This document shows positions 1 to 6,083 of a DNA stretch of 6,371 nucleotides, piece by piece. Below the pieces are notes generated by a model. The model did not search any database and was not told where the DNA came from. It was given only the letters and a program-made list of their open reading frames with translations. The DNA is taken from positions 1 to 6,371 of the forward strand of contig JAUSKE010000199.1 of assembly GCA_030649435.1 (NCBI GenBank), in the 5' to 3' direction. This DNA comes from Deltaproteobacteria bacterium. Lineage in GTDB: Bacteria > UBA10199 > JACPAL01 > JACOUP01. The position numbers were made by a program, and so were the translations under genes. Every line of letters starts with the position of its first letter. The stretch's first letter is position 1.

Positions 1-880
1 GGCTAATCAGGAGTTTGGTCAGATCCTCGTGAAGCGAGCTGGCCCTCTGGTATCGTTTTTCGCGGTCACGGGCCAGTGCCTTCAAAACAATCGCATCCAG
101 TTCCGGTGGCACTTCCGGACGATCCGTTGAGGGGCGGCTGACGCGCGCCTTTTTGACTTTACGGACCGTCTCCGCATTATTTTTTCCCTTAAAGAGGCGT
201 TGACCGACGAGCAATTCATGAAGAATAATCCCTAGCGAAAAAATATCGCTCCGGTGATCTAGTTTTTCCCCCTCGGCATGTTCGGGGGACATGTAGGCAA
301 ATTTTCCCTTGATCACTCCGGAGTCGGTGGTGACGATTTTAGTTTTTGCCTTGGCGATCCCGAAATCGATGATCTTAATTGTCGCCGATTCAGAAACGAT
401 GATGTTCTGGGGGCTGATGTCCCTGTGGATGATCCCCAACGGATTTCCTTCTTCATCTTTCTTGCGGTGCATGTAGTCGAGACCGGCGGCGATCTCGGCG
501 GCGATGGTACAGGCAATTGGGATCGGGCAGGGTTGGTTCAAACTTCTCAGTTTTCGCGCGATCTGGCTGACACTCTTGCCGGGCACATATTCCATGACGA
601 TAAAGTAATCTTCGCTAATTTTTCCCAGGTCATAGATTTGGGCGATGTTGCCGTGTGACAACTGGACCGCAATCTTGGCCTCATCGATCAACATCGTCAC
701 AAACTCAGGATTGGCGGCGATATGGGGGAGGATCCTCTTGATGACCACCGTCTTCTCGAGGCCATGAAGGTCGACGGTCTTTCCCTTGAAAATCTCGGCC
801 ATCCCCCCTTGGGCAATTTTTTCGGTCAGGTGGTATTGCCCAAAGGGTGGTTCACCCGTCGGAACGGTCGGTTCTGGCAT
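1..880 (-). CDS. Hanks-type serine/threonine protein kinase, N-terminal 293 codons (3' end outside window)
   Basis: Transfers phosphate from ATP to Ser/Thr of target proteins; the catalytic domain is expected in the cytoplasm. Reading the minus strand from the ATG at 880-878 gives one unbroken frame to the left edge. Kinase landmarks are in order: nucleotide loop AQGGMAEIF (residues 23-31), catalytic VIK lysine K48, helix-C glutamate probably E67, hinge MEYV (96-99), catalytic loop HRDISPQN (152-159), DFG (172-174), SPE in place of APE (198-200), DxxxxG (212-217) and the subdomain XI arginine R276. The lobes are essentially complete, so the missing part would hold any linker, membrane segment or sensor domain. 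HRDISPQN is frequent in myxobacterial kinases. The first glycine of the GxGxxG loop is alanine (A23). An in-frame TAG lies four codons upstream, so 880 is the first possible ATG; no good Shine-Dalgarno is seen. It is divergent from sctU. The target is unknown. Confidence 0.93.
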   Translation of the reverse strand, partial: MPEPTVPTGEPPFGQYHLTEKIAQGGMAEIFKGKTVDLHGLEKTVVIKRILPHIAANPEFVTMLIDEAKIAVQLSHGNIAQIYDLGKISEDYFIVMEYVPGKSVSQIARKLRSLNQPCPIPIACTIAAEIAAGLDYMHRKKDEEGNPLGIIHRDISPQNIIVSESATIKIIDFGIAKAKTKIVTTDSGVIKGKFAYMSPEHAEGEKLDHRSDIFSLGIILHELLVGQRLFKGKNNAETVRKVKKARVSRPSTDRPEVPPELDAIVLKALARDREKRYQRASSLHEDLTKLLIS

Positions 881-961
881 AGGGTTAATCTACTTAGAAG
901 GTGGCATAAAATCAATCGATATGGTAACTTGGCTAGGTCAGGAGGACGATACTAAGAACCT
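881..961. promoter_or_regulatory. Divergent intergenic region between kinase gene and sctU
   Basis: These 81 bp separate two divergent start codons, so promoters for both genes would be expected here or inside the coding ends. I see no convincing sigma-70 pair on either strand; the AT-richer part is around 906-930 (including CATAAA and an ATCGAT palindrome). On the plus strand AGGAGG lies at 940-945, 16 bases before the sctU ATG, which is longer than the usual 5-10. An in-frame TAA at 953-955 rules out an upstream sctU start. Confidence 0.4.
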
Positions 962-2056
962 ATGGCTCAAGGCGGCGGTGACAAAGGCGGGCAGGATAAG
1001 AGTGAGAAGCCAACACCCAAGAGGCTTCGGGATGCCCGCAAAAAAGGCCAGGTCTGGCATAGTCAGGATTTTACAACGCTCGCTGTTTTGATCGCCACCT
1101 TCATGGCGTTTGGTTATTCGATCTCGTACGTTTCCTCCGAAATCAAAAGGTTGATGAGGACTACTTTTGATCTCATCGCCCAACCCTCGATCCCGATAGA
1201 ATCGGTCTTTCACCTGTTGAGCGCTGCGTTTACGGTGCTCGTCAAGGTTTCGATCCCCGTTGCTTCAGGGGCCCTTCTGGGGGCGCTGTTTATTGCTTAT
1301 CTGCAGGTAGGGCCTGTTTTTTCGATGGAGCCGCTCAAGCCCCAGATCAACCGGTTGAATGTGATTGAAGGTTTGAAAAACATGTTCAAGTCGAAGAACT
1401 TTATCGAGCTGATCAAAAACATCATCAAGATCTCCTTCATTTTTATCATCGCCTTTCTGATTGTCAAAGGGGTGATCGGCGACTTTCTCATGACGTTGAC
1501 GTTGCCGCTCGAGCAATCGATCCAGATCGGCAGCCTTCTCGTCACCCAATTCTTGGTTCGCGTCTTCATCCTCTTTCTGCTTTTGGCGATCATGGATCTT
1601 TACATCCAGCGTCGGGACTACATGAAACAGTTGATGATGACGAAGGAGGAGGTGAAGAGGGAGTATAAAGAAGACGAGGGGGACCCGTTGATCAAGAGTG
1701 CCCGCAAACAGATTCATATGGAGATGGCGATGGGGGATACCCGACAGGCGGTGAAGACGGCCGATGTTGTGGTGACGAACCCGACCCATCTGGCGGTGGT
1801 GATCAAGTACAACGCCAAGGAGATGGCGGCTCCCCAGATTGTGGCCAAGGGGCAGCGCCTCTTTGCCGAATATATCAGGGAGCTGGCTAAGGAGTTCGAC
1901 ATTCCGGTCCTGAGCAACATCCCACTCGCCTGGTCGCTTGTCGAACTAGAGATCGGCGACGAGGTCCCGGCAGAACTGTATCAGGCGGTCGCCGAGATCC
2001 TGACCTTTGTCTACAAGATGAAGGAAGGAAAGGGTGAGTCACCCATGGGTTCCTAG
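962..2056 (+). CDS. sctU: Type III secretion export-apparatus switch protein SctU (YscU/EscU/FlhB family)
   Basis: Inner-membrane component of the type III export gate. Family members cleave themselves in the cytoplasmic domain and switch substrate class during assembly. The 364 residues match the family's usual 350-380. Visible: the basic N-terminal signature EKPTPKRLRDARKKGQV (15-31); four hydrophobic segments at about 38-58, 82-115, 153-173 and 191-214; the linker SKEEVKREYKE-like MTKEEVKREYKEDEGDP (226-242); and the autocleavage motif NPTH (273-276) with cleavage expected after N273. The non-flagellar form is favoured over FlhB because NPTH is followed by LAVVIKY rather than the flagellar YAVAL, and because of VGPVFSMEPLKPQINRLN (116-133), which fits SctU. 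ATG 962 is the only start after an in-frame TAA at 953. It ends in tandem stops TAG TAA. No sctR, sctS, sctT or sctV lies nearby, which is unusual. Confidence 0.93.
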   Translation: MAQGGGDKGGQDKSEKPTPKRLRDARKKGQVWHSQDFTTLAVLIATFMAFGYSISYVSSEIKRLMRTTFDLIAQPSIPIESVFHLLSAAFTVLVKVSIPVASGALLGALFIAYLQVGPVFSMEPLKPQINRLNVIEGLKNMFKSKNFIELIKNIIKISFIFIIAFLIVKGVIGDFLMTLTLPLEQSIQIGSLLVTQFLVRVFILFLLLAIMDLYIQRRDYMKQLMMTKEEVKREYKEDEGDPLIKSARKQIHMEMAMGDTRQAVKTADVVVTNPTHLAVVIKYNAKEMAAPQIVAKGQRLFAEYIRELAKEFDIPVLSNIPLAWSLVELEIGDEVPAELYQAVAEILTFVYKMKEGKGESPMGS

Positions 2057-2067
2057 TAAAGAAGGAA

Positions 2068-2096
2068 TTGCCCAAGCTCCAAAATTAGGTCATAAT
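2068..2096 (+). promoter_or_regulatory. Candidate sigma-70 promoter for gene A, giving a leaderless or near-leaderless mRNA
   Basis: TTGCCC (2068-2073; 4 of 6 to TTGACA) and CATAAT (2091-2096; 5 of 6 to TATAAT) are separated by exactly 17 bp. A transcript would begin near 2102-2105, against the ATG at 2107. No Shine-Dalgarno precedes that ATG, which fits a leaderless start. This is a by-eye match and could be chance. Confidence 0.4.
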
Positions 2097-2102
2097 AGAC
2101 CT
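2087..2102 (+). repeat. Short inverted repeat over the candidate -10 box
   Basis: AGGTC (2087-2091) and GACCT (2098-2102) form a perfect 5-bp inverted repeat around ATAATA. It covers the candidate -10 hexamer and ends five bases before the gene A start codon. It could be an operator half-site pair or simply chance; there is no T-tract, so it is not a terminator. Confidence 0.3.
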
Positions 2103-2106
2103 CATC

Positions 2107-3006
2107 ATGTCATTCGAACTGGTACGAGGGGCAGGGCTGGTAGGGCAGGGTGTTGTGGCTGGTTCCCCAGAGGATGGGTATGAACCCTCACCGTTCAGCA
2201 GGGTTGATCTGGATCATTATATCGATTCGTCTGATCCCAGGTACGTCATCTGTAAAACCCAATACGAAAAGCCAGTTGAGAGCCCAAGTGGCGTTCTCAT
2301 GGGGACTCAAATGGTGGATGGCCCGGCCATTGAAGTCTTGCGGGGGGAGATCCCTTCTTTGGTGGAACGGTTTGTACAGGGAGGGGAAAAGATGGTGATC
2401 ATGCAAAATCTGGACCCCTGGGAGTGGCGTCCAGCGGTTCGTGATCCGGCAAGGATGCCGGATGAGCAAACAATAGCCATTACTCGCGAGTCTTTGCCCC
2501 GTCAGTTTGAACATCTGCCAACCCTTGCCGAGACTCGGGCCTCCAAAACCAGTGGGGATTTTTATGCCGTCACGCGCATGCTGAAGAACTGGTTGGAAGA
2601 TGCCGAGATCCTTCAACTGAGTGCCGACAATCCGGATGATCAGCCCCTCATCGATCAACATCATCAGGTCTTGGTCAGTTATCAGGCGCTCCATGTTCAG
2701 AAAGAGTTTATCAAAGGCCTCCAGTATCTGAACAATCAGTGGATGGATGAGGTGGACCAGCTGGCTGCGGCACCGGCATTCATGGTTCCTGGCAAAGTGA
2801 CTCACGAAGAAAAGGACCATTGGCAGGCCGAGGCGGTGAGTCTTTTGAAAGCACTTAATGCCCTGGCTCGTTTCAAAAAAGAACATAAAATCACGACACC
2901 GATTGATACCGATGGCGATGGAAAAGAAGATGTTGAGGTGTTGACAACCCGGATCACCGACCTGATGATCCGTGTCGCTAATATTGACGCCAAACTCCCC
3001 AAATAG
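2107..3006 (+). CDS. Uncharacterised protein A, paralogue of the next gene (DPRYxxC family)
   Basis: I do not recognise a known family. It has 299 residues, is soluble-looking and acidic, with no signal peptide or membrane segment. The N-terminal 30 residues are rich in Gly, Val and Ser; a DPRYxxC motif lies at 43-49; LPT at 138-140 and WLEDAE at 162-167 lead into predicted helices to about 260; residues 267-275 (DTDGDGKED) look like a DxDxDGxxD calcium loop; a final helix ends near ANI (291-293). Hand alignment with gene B over 134-209 is gap-free with 20 identities in 76 columns, so both are real genes and not shadows. The ATG is the only start after an in-frame TAG at 2086, and it lacks a Shine-Dalgarno. 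It lies 50 bp after sctU, possibly with its own promoter. A role as secretion substrate, tip or accessory protein is inferred from position only. Confidence 0.8.
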   Translation: MSFELVRGAGLVGQGVVAGSPEDGYEPSPFSRVDLDHYIDSSDPRYVICKTQYEKPVESPSGVLMGTQMVDGPAIEVLRGEIPSLVERFVQGGEKMVIMQNLDPWEWRPAVRDPARMPDEQTIAITRESLPRQFEHLPTLAETRASKTSGDFYAVTRMLKNWLEDAEILQLSADNPDDQPLIDQHHQVLVSYQALHVQKEFIKGLQYLNNQWMDEVDQLAAAPAFMVPGKVTHEEKDHWQAEAVSLLKALNALARFKKEHKITTPIDTDGDGKEDVEVLTTRITDLMIRVANIDAKLPK

Positions 3007-3070
3007 TCCTTTTGGCTCAAGGGAAAAACAGCACAACTTTTGGAGAGGCCTGACCGACAAAGAAAAAGAG

Positions 3071-4210
3071 ATGACTTTTATTCCATCCATCATCGCCTCA
3101 GTTATTCTTGGGGCCCCTGATAACAGTGCGGATACGGCACCCACTGCCGATGAGGTTGAGGAGCGGCTCGAAAAAGCGGCGCGGGATAACTCCAGTTTTT
3201 CCCAGAACGATTGGGACGGCATGGCCGATTGGCTTGGCAAGTATTGGAAGGAGGGCGGCTATCAGGGACTCAACCGTTTTCTGGAGGTTTCCGCCGACCC
3301 TCGTGCCGACTGGGAGGTCGATCTCCCGGTCCTCGAAAAGCTCCTCGCCCTTGAAGCCAAGGCCAAGGCCCAAGGGACGACGTATCACATCGATGTCGAG
3401 CTGGTGAAAAAACTCCTCAAACGCGAAGAGGTTTATGGGGGGGATGTCAGTTTTAGTTGCCATGCCTCCGCCGACCCGCGGTACCAATCTTGTGAGGTCG
3501 TGAAGCAGCAGGATTCGGAAAAACCGAGGCCTGTTGGTTCCATCGAGGTTTTGAAATGCCGGTTTGACTCCCTTATAGAGCAGGCTAAACCTTTTGGCAG
3601 CGAATATCTTCCGGTCCGAAATATTGACCGGCTCGACTATCGCCTTCCGCTTCCGGAAAGTGCGGTCCATCCCAAGACAAAAGAAGATCGTTTAACTCTG
3701 GAGATGACTAAAAAAGTTTTGAAAGAGGGGTTTGCCAACCTGCCAACGGCTACAGAAATTGATAACACCTCAGAAAAGGCCGATTTGATCAGTTGCGAAA
3801 AGAGGCTCCGGGGCTGGCTCCAAGAGGCTGAAAAGATTATGCTGGTCAAGGGAAGCCCCGGAGATCGAGCGTTGGCTGAAAATGGGAAAGAGGTTTTTCA
3901 AAGGCTCGAAGCGGTCACCCAGCAGGCCCAATACCTTCAGAGCCTCGAGGGATTCAACGCAGAAGAACGGTTGACCGATCTGGCCAAGAGGATTTTGCAT
4001 TACGCGGGCCAGGAGAAAAGAACGTCGAGTGAGAAAGAGGTCTTGGCTGCGGAGATCCAAGCGTTTCTCGAAAGCCTCCAAAAACTGAAAGATTACCGAA
4101 CAAAACACCAGATTCAAACAGCACTCCCCCTCGATCTGGATAGCCTTCAGCGTCGGTTGTTGACCCTCTCCACCACGCTCGCCAACATCCCCCTTGCCGA
4201 GGCTGAATAG
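3071..4210 (+). CDS. Uncharacterised protein B, larger paralogue of protein A
   Basis: No known family recognised. It has 379 residues from ATG 3071. Residues 3-15 are hydrophobic but lack a basic start, so this is not a typical signal peptide. Residues 25-130 form a Trp- and Lys-rich region absent from A. Then come DPRYxxC (135-141), SIEVL (157-161), LPT (224-226), WLQEAE (249-254), a helical segment to about 345 and a terminal ANI (371-373), all in the order seen in A. A second SADPR lies at 74-78. The calcium-like loop of A is missing; only DLD (355-357) remains and the segment is six residues shorter. The frame is open back to a GTG at 2972 that would overlap A by 35 bases, but ATG 3071 is preferred: it is the first ATG, and its MTF...GAPDN start resembles MSF...GSPED of A. 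The ribosome site is weak in either case. Four cysteines (130, 141, 163, 242). Confidence 0.8.
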   Translation: MTFIPSIIASVILGAPDNSADTAPTADEVEERLEKAARDNSSFSQNDWDGMADWLGKYWKEGGYQGLNRFLEVSADPRADWEVDLPVLEKLLALEAKAKAQGTTYHIDVELVKKLLKREEVYGGDVSFSCHASADPRYQSCEVVKQQDSEKPRPVGSIEVLKCRFDSLIEQAKPFGSEYLPVRNIDRLDYRLPLPESAVHPKTKEDRLTLEMTKKVLKEGFANLPTATEIDNTSEKADLISCEKRLRGWLQEAEKIMLVKGSPGDRALAENGKEVFQRLEAVTQQAQYLQSLEGFNAEERLTDLAKRILHYAGQEKRTSSEKEVLAAEIQAFLESLQKLKDYRTKHQIQTALPLDLDSLQRRLLTLSTTLANIPLAEAE

Positions 4211-4337
4211 CCCTTTTGCCCTTGCAATCAGCCCCCGCCTCTGCTAAATCCTCCCCGCTTTAAGTAGTAAATTCACACGCCTTTTGAGTGCCTCCTCATG
4301 GTGTCCCGTAAAAAGCGGGATTGAGGAAGGTAAGGGA

Positions 4338-4357
4338 GGATTTGGCTTTGCCAGTCC
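4338..4357 (+). promoter_or_regulatory. Leader hairpin 1 (anti-partner of hairpin 2)
   Basis: In RNA, GGAUU (4338-4342) plus GGC (4344-4346) pairs with GCC (4350-4352) plus AGUCC (4353-4357), with one bulged U (4343), one G-U pair and a UUU loop. No T-tract follows, so it is not a terminator. Pairing was drawn by hand. Confidence 0.35.
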
Positions 4358-4377
4358 GACCTTTGAACGAAGGCGGA
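4355..4377 (+). promoter_or_regulatory. Leader hairpin 2, just upstream of the rpsB ribosome site
   Basis: UCCG (4355-4358) pairs with CGGA (4374-4377), and CCUU (4360-4363) with AAGG (4370-4373). This gives eight Watson-Crick pairs with one bulged A (4359) and a UGAACG loop. A bulged purine in a stem 15 bases before the Shine-Dalgarno is a plausible protein-binding site, but this is inference. Confidence 0.4.
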
Positions 4378-4404
4378 AGTACTAACCAAAAGGGAGGAAG
4401 TTTT

Positions 4405-5217
4405 ATGGTCGAAGGACAGATGAAGCAGATGTTGGAAGCAGGGGCCCATTTCGGCCACCAAAAAGGACGATGGAATCCCAAGATGAAGCCGTACATCTAC
4501 GGCGTTCGCGGTGGGATTCATATCATCGATCTTGAAAAGACAGTCCCGATGGCGGATATCGCCTGCCGTATTATCACACAGATCACGGCCCAAGGGGGAA
4601 ACGTCCTCTTTATCGGCACCAAGAAACAGGCGCAGGATGTGATCGGTGACGGGGCTAAGCGGTCCGGGATGTTTTATGTGAACAACCGTTGGCTCGGCGG
4701 GACCCTCACCAATTTTCAGACGATCAAAAGTTCGATCGATCGTTTAAAAGATTTTGAAAAGAAGAGAGACGAAGGGGCCCTGGAAGGACTCACCAAAAAG
4801 GAAAAACTCTGGATTGAAAGAGATATCATCAAGCTCACCAAGGCGCTGGGCGGGATTAAGGAGATGGTAAAACTCCCACAGCTTCTCTTTATCGTTGACC
4901 CGAAGAAGGAGCATATTGCCCTGCAAGAGGCGAGACGACTTCATATCCCGATCGTGGCGATAGCCGACACCAATTGTGATCCGGATGGCATCGACTACCT
5001 GATCCCGGCCAACGACGACGCGATCAAATCAATCCGTTATTTTGTCAATCTCGTTGCCGATGCCTGTCTTGCCGGTGTCGAGCGACGAAATGCGGTATTG
5101 AGGGATAAGTTGTCAGCGGAATCTTCCGAAAAAGGGTTTGCGAAGGAAACAGTCATCAAAGGACGAGGCGTCGCTTATGTTTCGAAAGAGGAAGCGTATG
5201 TGAAGGAGACCAAGTAA
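4405..5217 (+). CDS. rpsB: 30S ribosomal protein S2
   Basis: Structural protein of the small ribosomal subunit, near the mRNA exit side and the contact with S1. The 270-residue product begins MVEGQMKQMLEAGAHFGHQ and carries the S2 signatures RWNPKMKPYIYG (22-33), HIIDLEKT (39-46), FIGTKKQA (69-76), YVNNRWLGGTLTNF (91-104) and ADTNCDPDGIDYLIPANDDA (187-206). The frame is open upstream to a TTG at 4321, but ATG 4405 is chosen because of the strong ribosome site at 4392-4398 and because S2 proteins start at this point. The tail after about residue 232 makes it roughly 30 residues longer than E. coli S2 (241); such variable charged tails are common. It is first in the rpsB-tsf-pyrH operon, and its stop shares one base with the tsf start. 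It may be autoregulated through the leader. Confidence 0.98.
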   Translation: MVEGQMKQMLEAGAHFGHQKGRWNPKMKPYIYGVRGGIHIIDLEKTVPMADIACRIITQITAQGGNVLFIGTKKQAQDVIGDGAKRSGMFYVNNRWLGGTLTNFQTIKSSIDRLKDFEKKRDEGALEGLTKKEKLWIERDIIKLTKALGGIKEMVKLPQLLFIVDPKKEHIALQEARRLHIPIVAIADTNCDPDGIDYLIPANDDAIKSIRYFVNLVADACLAGVERRNAVLRDKLSAESSEKGFAKETVIKGRGVAYVSKEEAYVKETK

Positions 5218-6083
5218 TGGTGACCGCTGAACAGGTGCGAGAATTGCGGGAACGAACCGGTGCTGGGTTGATGGATTGCAAAAAGGCGCTGGGGCAGACA
5301 AATAGCGATATTGAGAAGGCGATTGATTATCTCCGTAAGGAAGGGATCCTCAAGGCGGCCAAAAAATCGGCACGGACCACCAAAGAGGGGCTTATCATGG
5401 AGTCCCACTCCCCCGATGGGCAGGTGGCAGCCCTCGTTGAGGTCAATTGTGAGACCGACTTTGTGGCGCGGACGGATGATTTCAAAAACTTTTGTTCCGT
5501 GTTGGTCGAACAGATCTTGAGAGGACAGCCTTCGGATCTCGAGACACTCAAGAAGGAAAAATTGGGTCATAACACGGTAGAAACTGTCTTGAATGAACTG
5601 GTCACCCGGATCGGCGAAAATCTCTCGATCAGTCGATTTGAGGTTTTTAAGGCGAAGGGTGATTCACCCAAGGATCGGGAAAAGGTTGGCGTTTACGTTC
5701 ATCCCGGAAACAAGATCGGCGTTCTGGTACAGATGGAAGGGGATCCCTCCAAGCTGACCGGATCGCTCGTCAAGGATCTGGCGATGCATGTGGCAGCGAT
5801 GCACCCGCTCTATCTGTCGGGAGAAGAGGTTCCTGCCGATGTCGCCGCAAGGGAGAAGGCCAACCTGAAAGAGTCTCCGGACCTCGCCTCCAAACCGGCG
5901 AATATGATTGAAAAAATTGTTTTGGGAAAATATACCAAGTTCTTGTCAGAGGTTTGCCTGTTGGATCAGGTCTTCATCCGTGACCTGACCGGCAAGGGAA
6001 CGGTTCGTGAAACGATTGCCAAGGTGGACCCGAGTCTTCGCATTGTTCGGTTTGCCCGATACCAGGTTGGAGAAAACAAGTGA
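5217..6083 (+). CDS. tsf: Translation elongation factor Ts
   Basis: Cytoplasmic guanine nucleotide exchange factor that releases GDP from EF-Tu. The 288 residues match the usual 280-300 of two-core-domain EF-Ts. The N-terminal UBA-like domain (about 3-45) has the signature VRELRERTGAGLMDCKKAL (7-25). The EF-Tu-contacting core starts with VNCETDFVAR (76-85), including TDFV (80-83). A second core half continues through VLVQMEG (168-174), DLAMHVAAMHPLYL (187-200) and the C-terminal VRFARYQVGE. The start ATG overlaps the rpsB stop as TAATG; AAGGAG at 5203-5208 lies eight bases upstream, inside rpsB. This arrangement favours translational coupling with rpsB. Nothing unusual in the sequence. Confidence 0.98.
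   Translation: MVTAEQVRELRERTGAGLMDCKKALGQTNSDIEKAIDYLRKEGILKAAKKSARTTKEGLIMESHSPDGQVAALVEVNCETDFVARTDDFKNFCSVLVEQILRGQPSDLETLKKEKLGHNTVETVLNELVTRIGENLSISRFEVFKAKGDSPKDREKVGVYVHPGNKIGVLVQMEGDPSKLTGSLVKDLAMHVAAMHPLYLSGEEVPADVAAREKANLKESPDLASKPANMIEKIVLGKYTKFLSEVCLLDQVFIRDLTGKGTVRETIAKVDPSLRIVRFARYQVGENK

Larger units (their letters stand above)
4211..4404 (+). promoter_or_regulatory. rpsB promoter/leader region with alternative hairpins
   Basis: 194 bp without a gene between gene B and rpsB. A weak promoter candidate is TTGCAA (4222-4227), 17 bp, TAAATC (4245-4250), which would give a leader of about 145 bases. Three hairpins can be drawn: TCCCG/CGGGA at 4304-4320; a second at 4338-4357; and a third at 4355-4377. 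The last two share 4355-4357 and cannot form together. A strong Shine-Dalgarno GGGAGGA (4392-4398) sits six bases before the rpsB ATG. S2 represses its own mRNA through the leader in gammaproteobacteria; the same role here is inference. No terminator with a T-tract is seen after gene B. Confidence 0.45.

Noticed and set aside
278..658. 126-codon plus-strand open frame
   Set aside because: It lies entirely antisense to the kinase catalytic core (HRD, DFG), which is unmistakable on the minus strand.
901..918. Possible sigma-54 promoter (GTGGCAT) upstream of sctU
   Set aside because: A GG dinucleotide is present, but the required GC about 12 bases on is absent (AT instead).
873..1062. Ten-base repeat TCTGGCATAG at 873-882 and 1053-1062
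   Set aside because: Both copies lie wholly or mostly inside coding sequence in unrelated contexts, and no further copies were seen; probably chance.
1265..1789. 174-codon minus-strand open frame within sctU
   Set aside because: Antisense to the SctU membrane and cleavage domains; composition (His, Asp, Gln rich) is typical of a shadow frame.
2188..3240. 350-codon open frame on the minus strand across genes A and B
   Set aside because: It is antisense to both genes, rich in His, Trp, Pro and Arg with no recognisable motif, and the A/B similarity exists only in the plus-strand translations. Treated as a shadow.
4304..4320. TCCCG/CGGGA hairpin as a terminator of gene B
   Set aside because: The stem is only 5 bp, the loop is seven bases, and no T-tract follows (TTGAGG), so an intrinsic terminator is not supported.
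4321..4404. Upstream TTG-started extension of rpsB
   Set aside because: The added residues do not match S2 proteins, and ATG 4405 has a strong ribosome site; the stretch is better explained as leader RNA.
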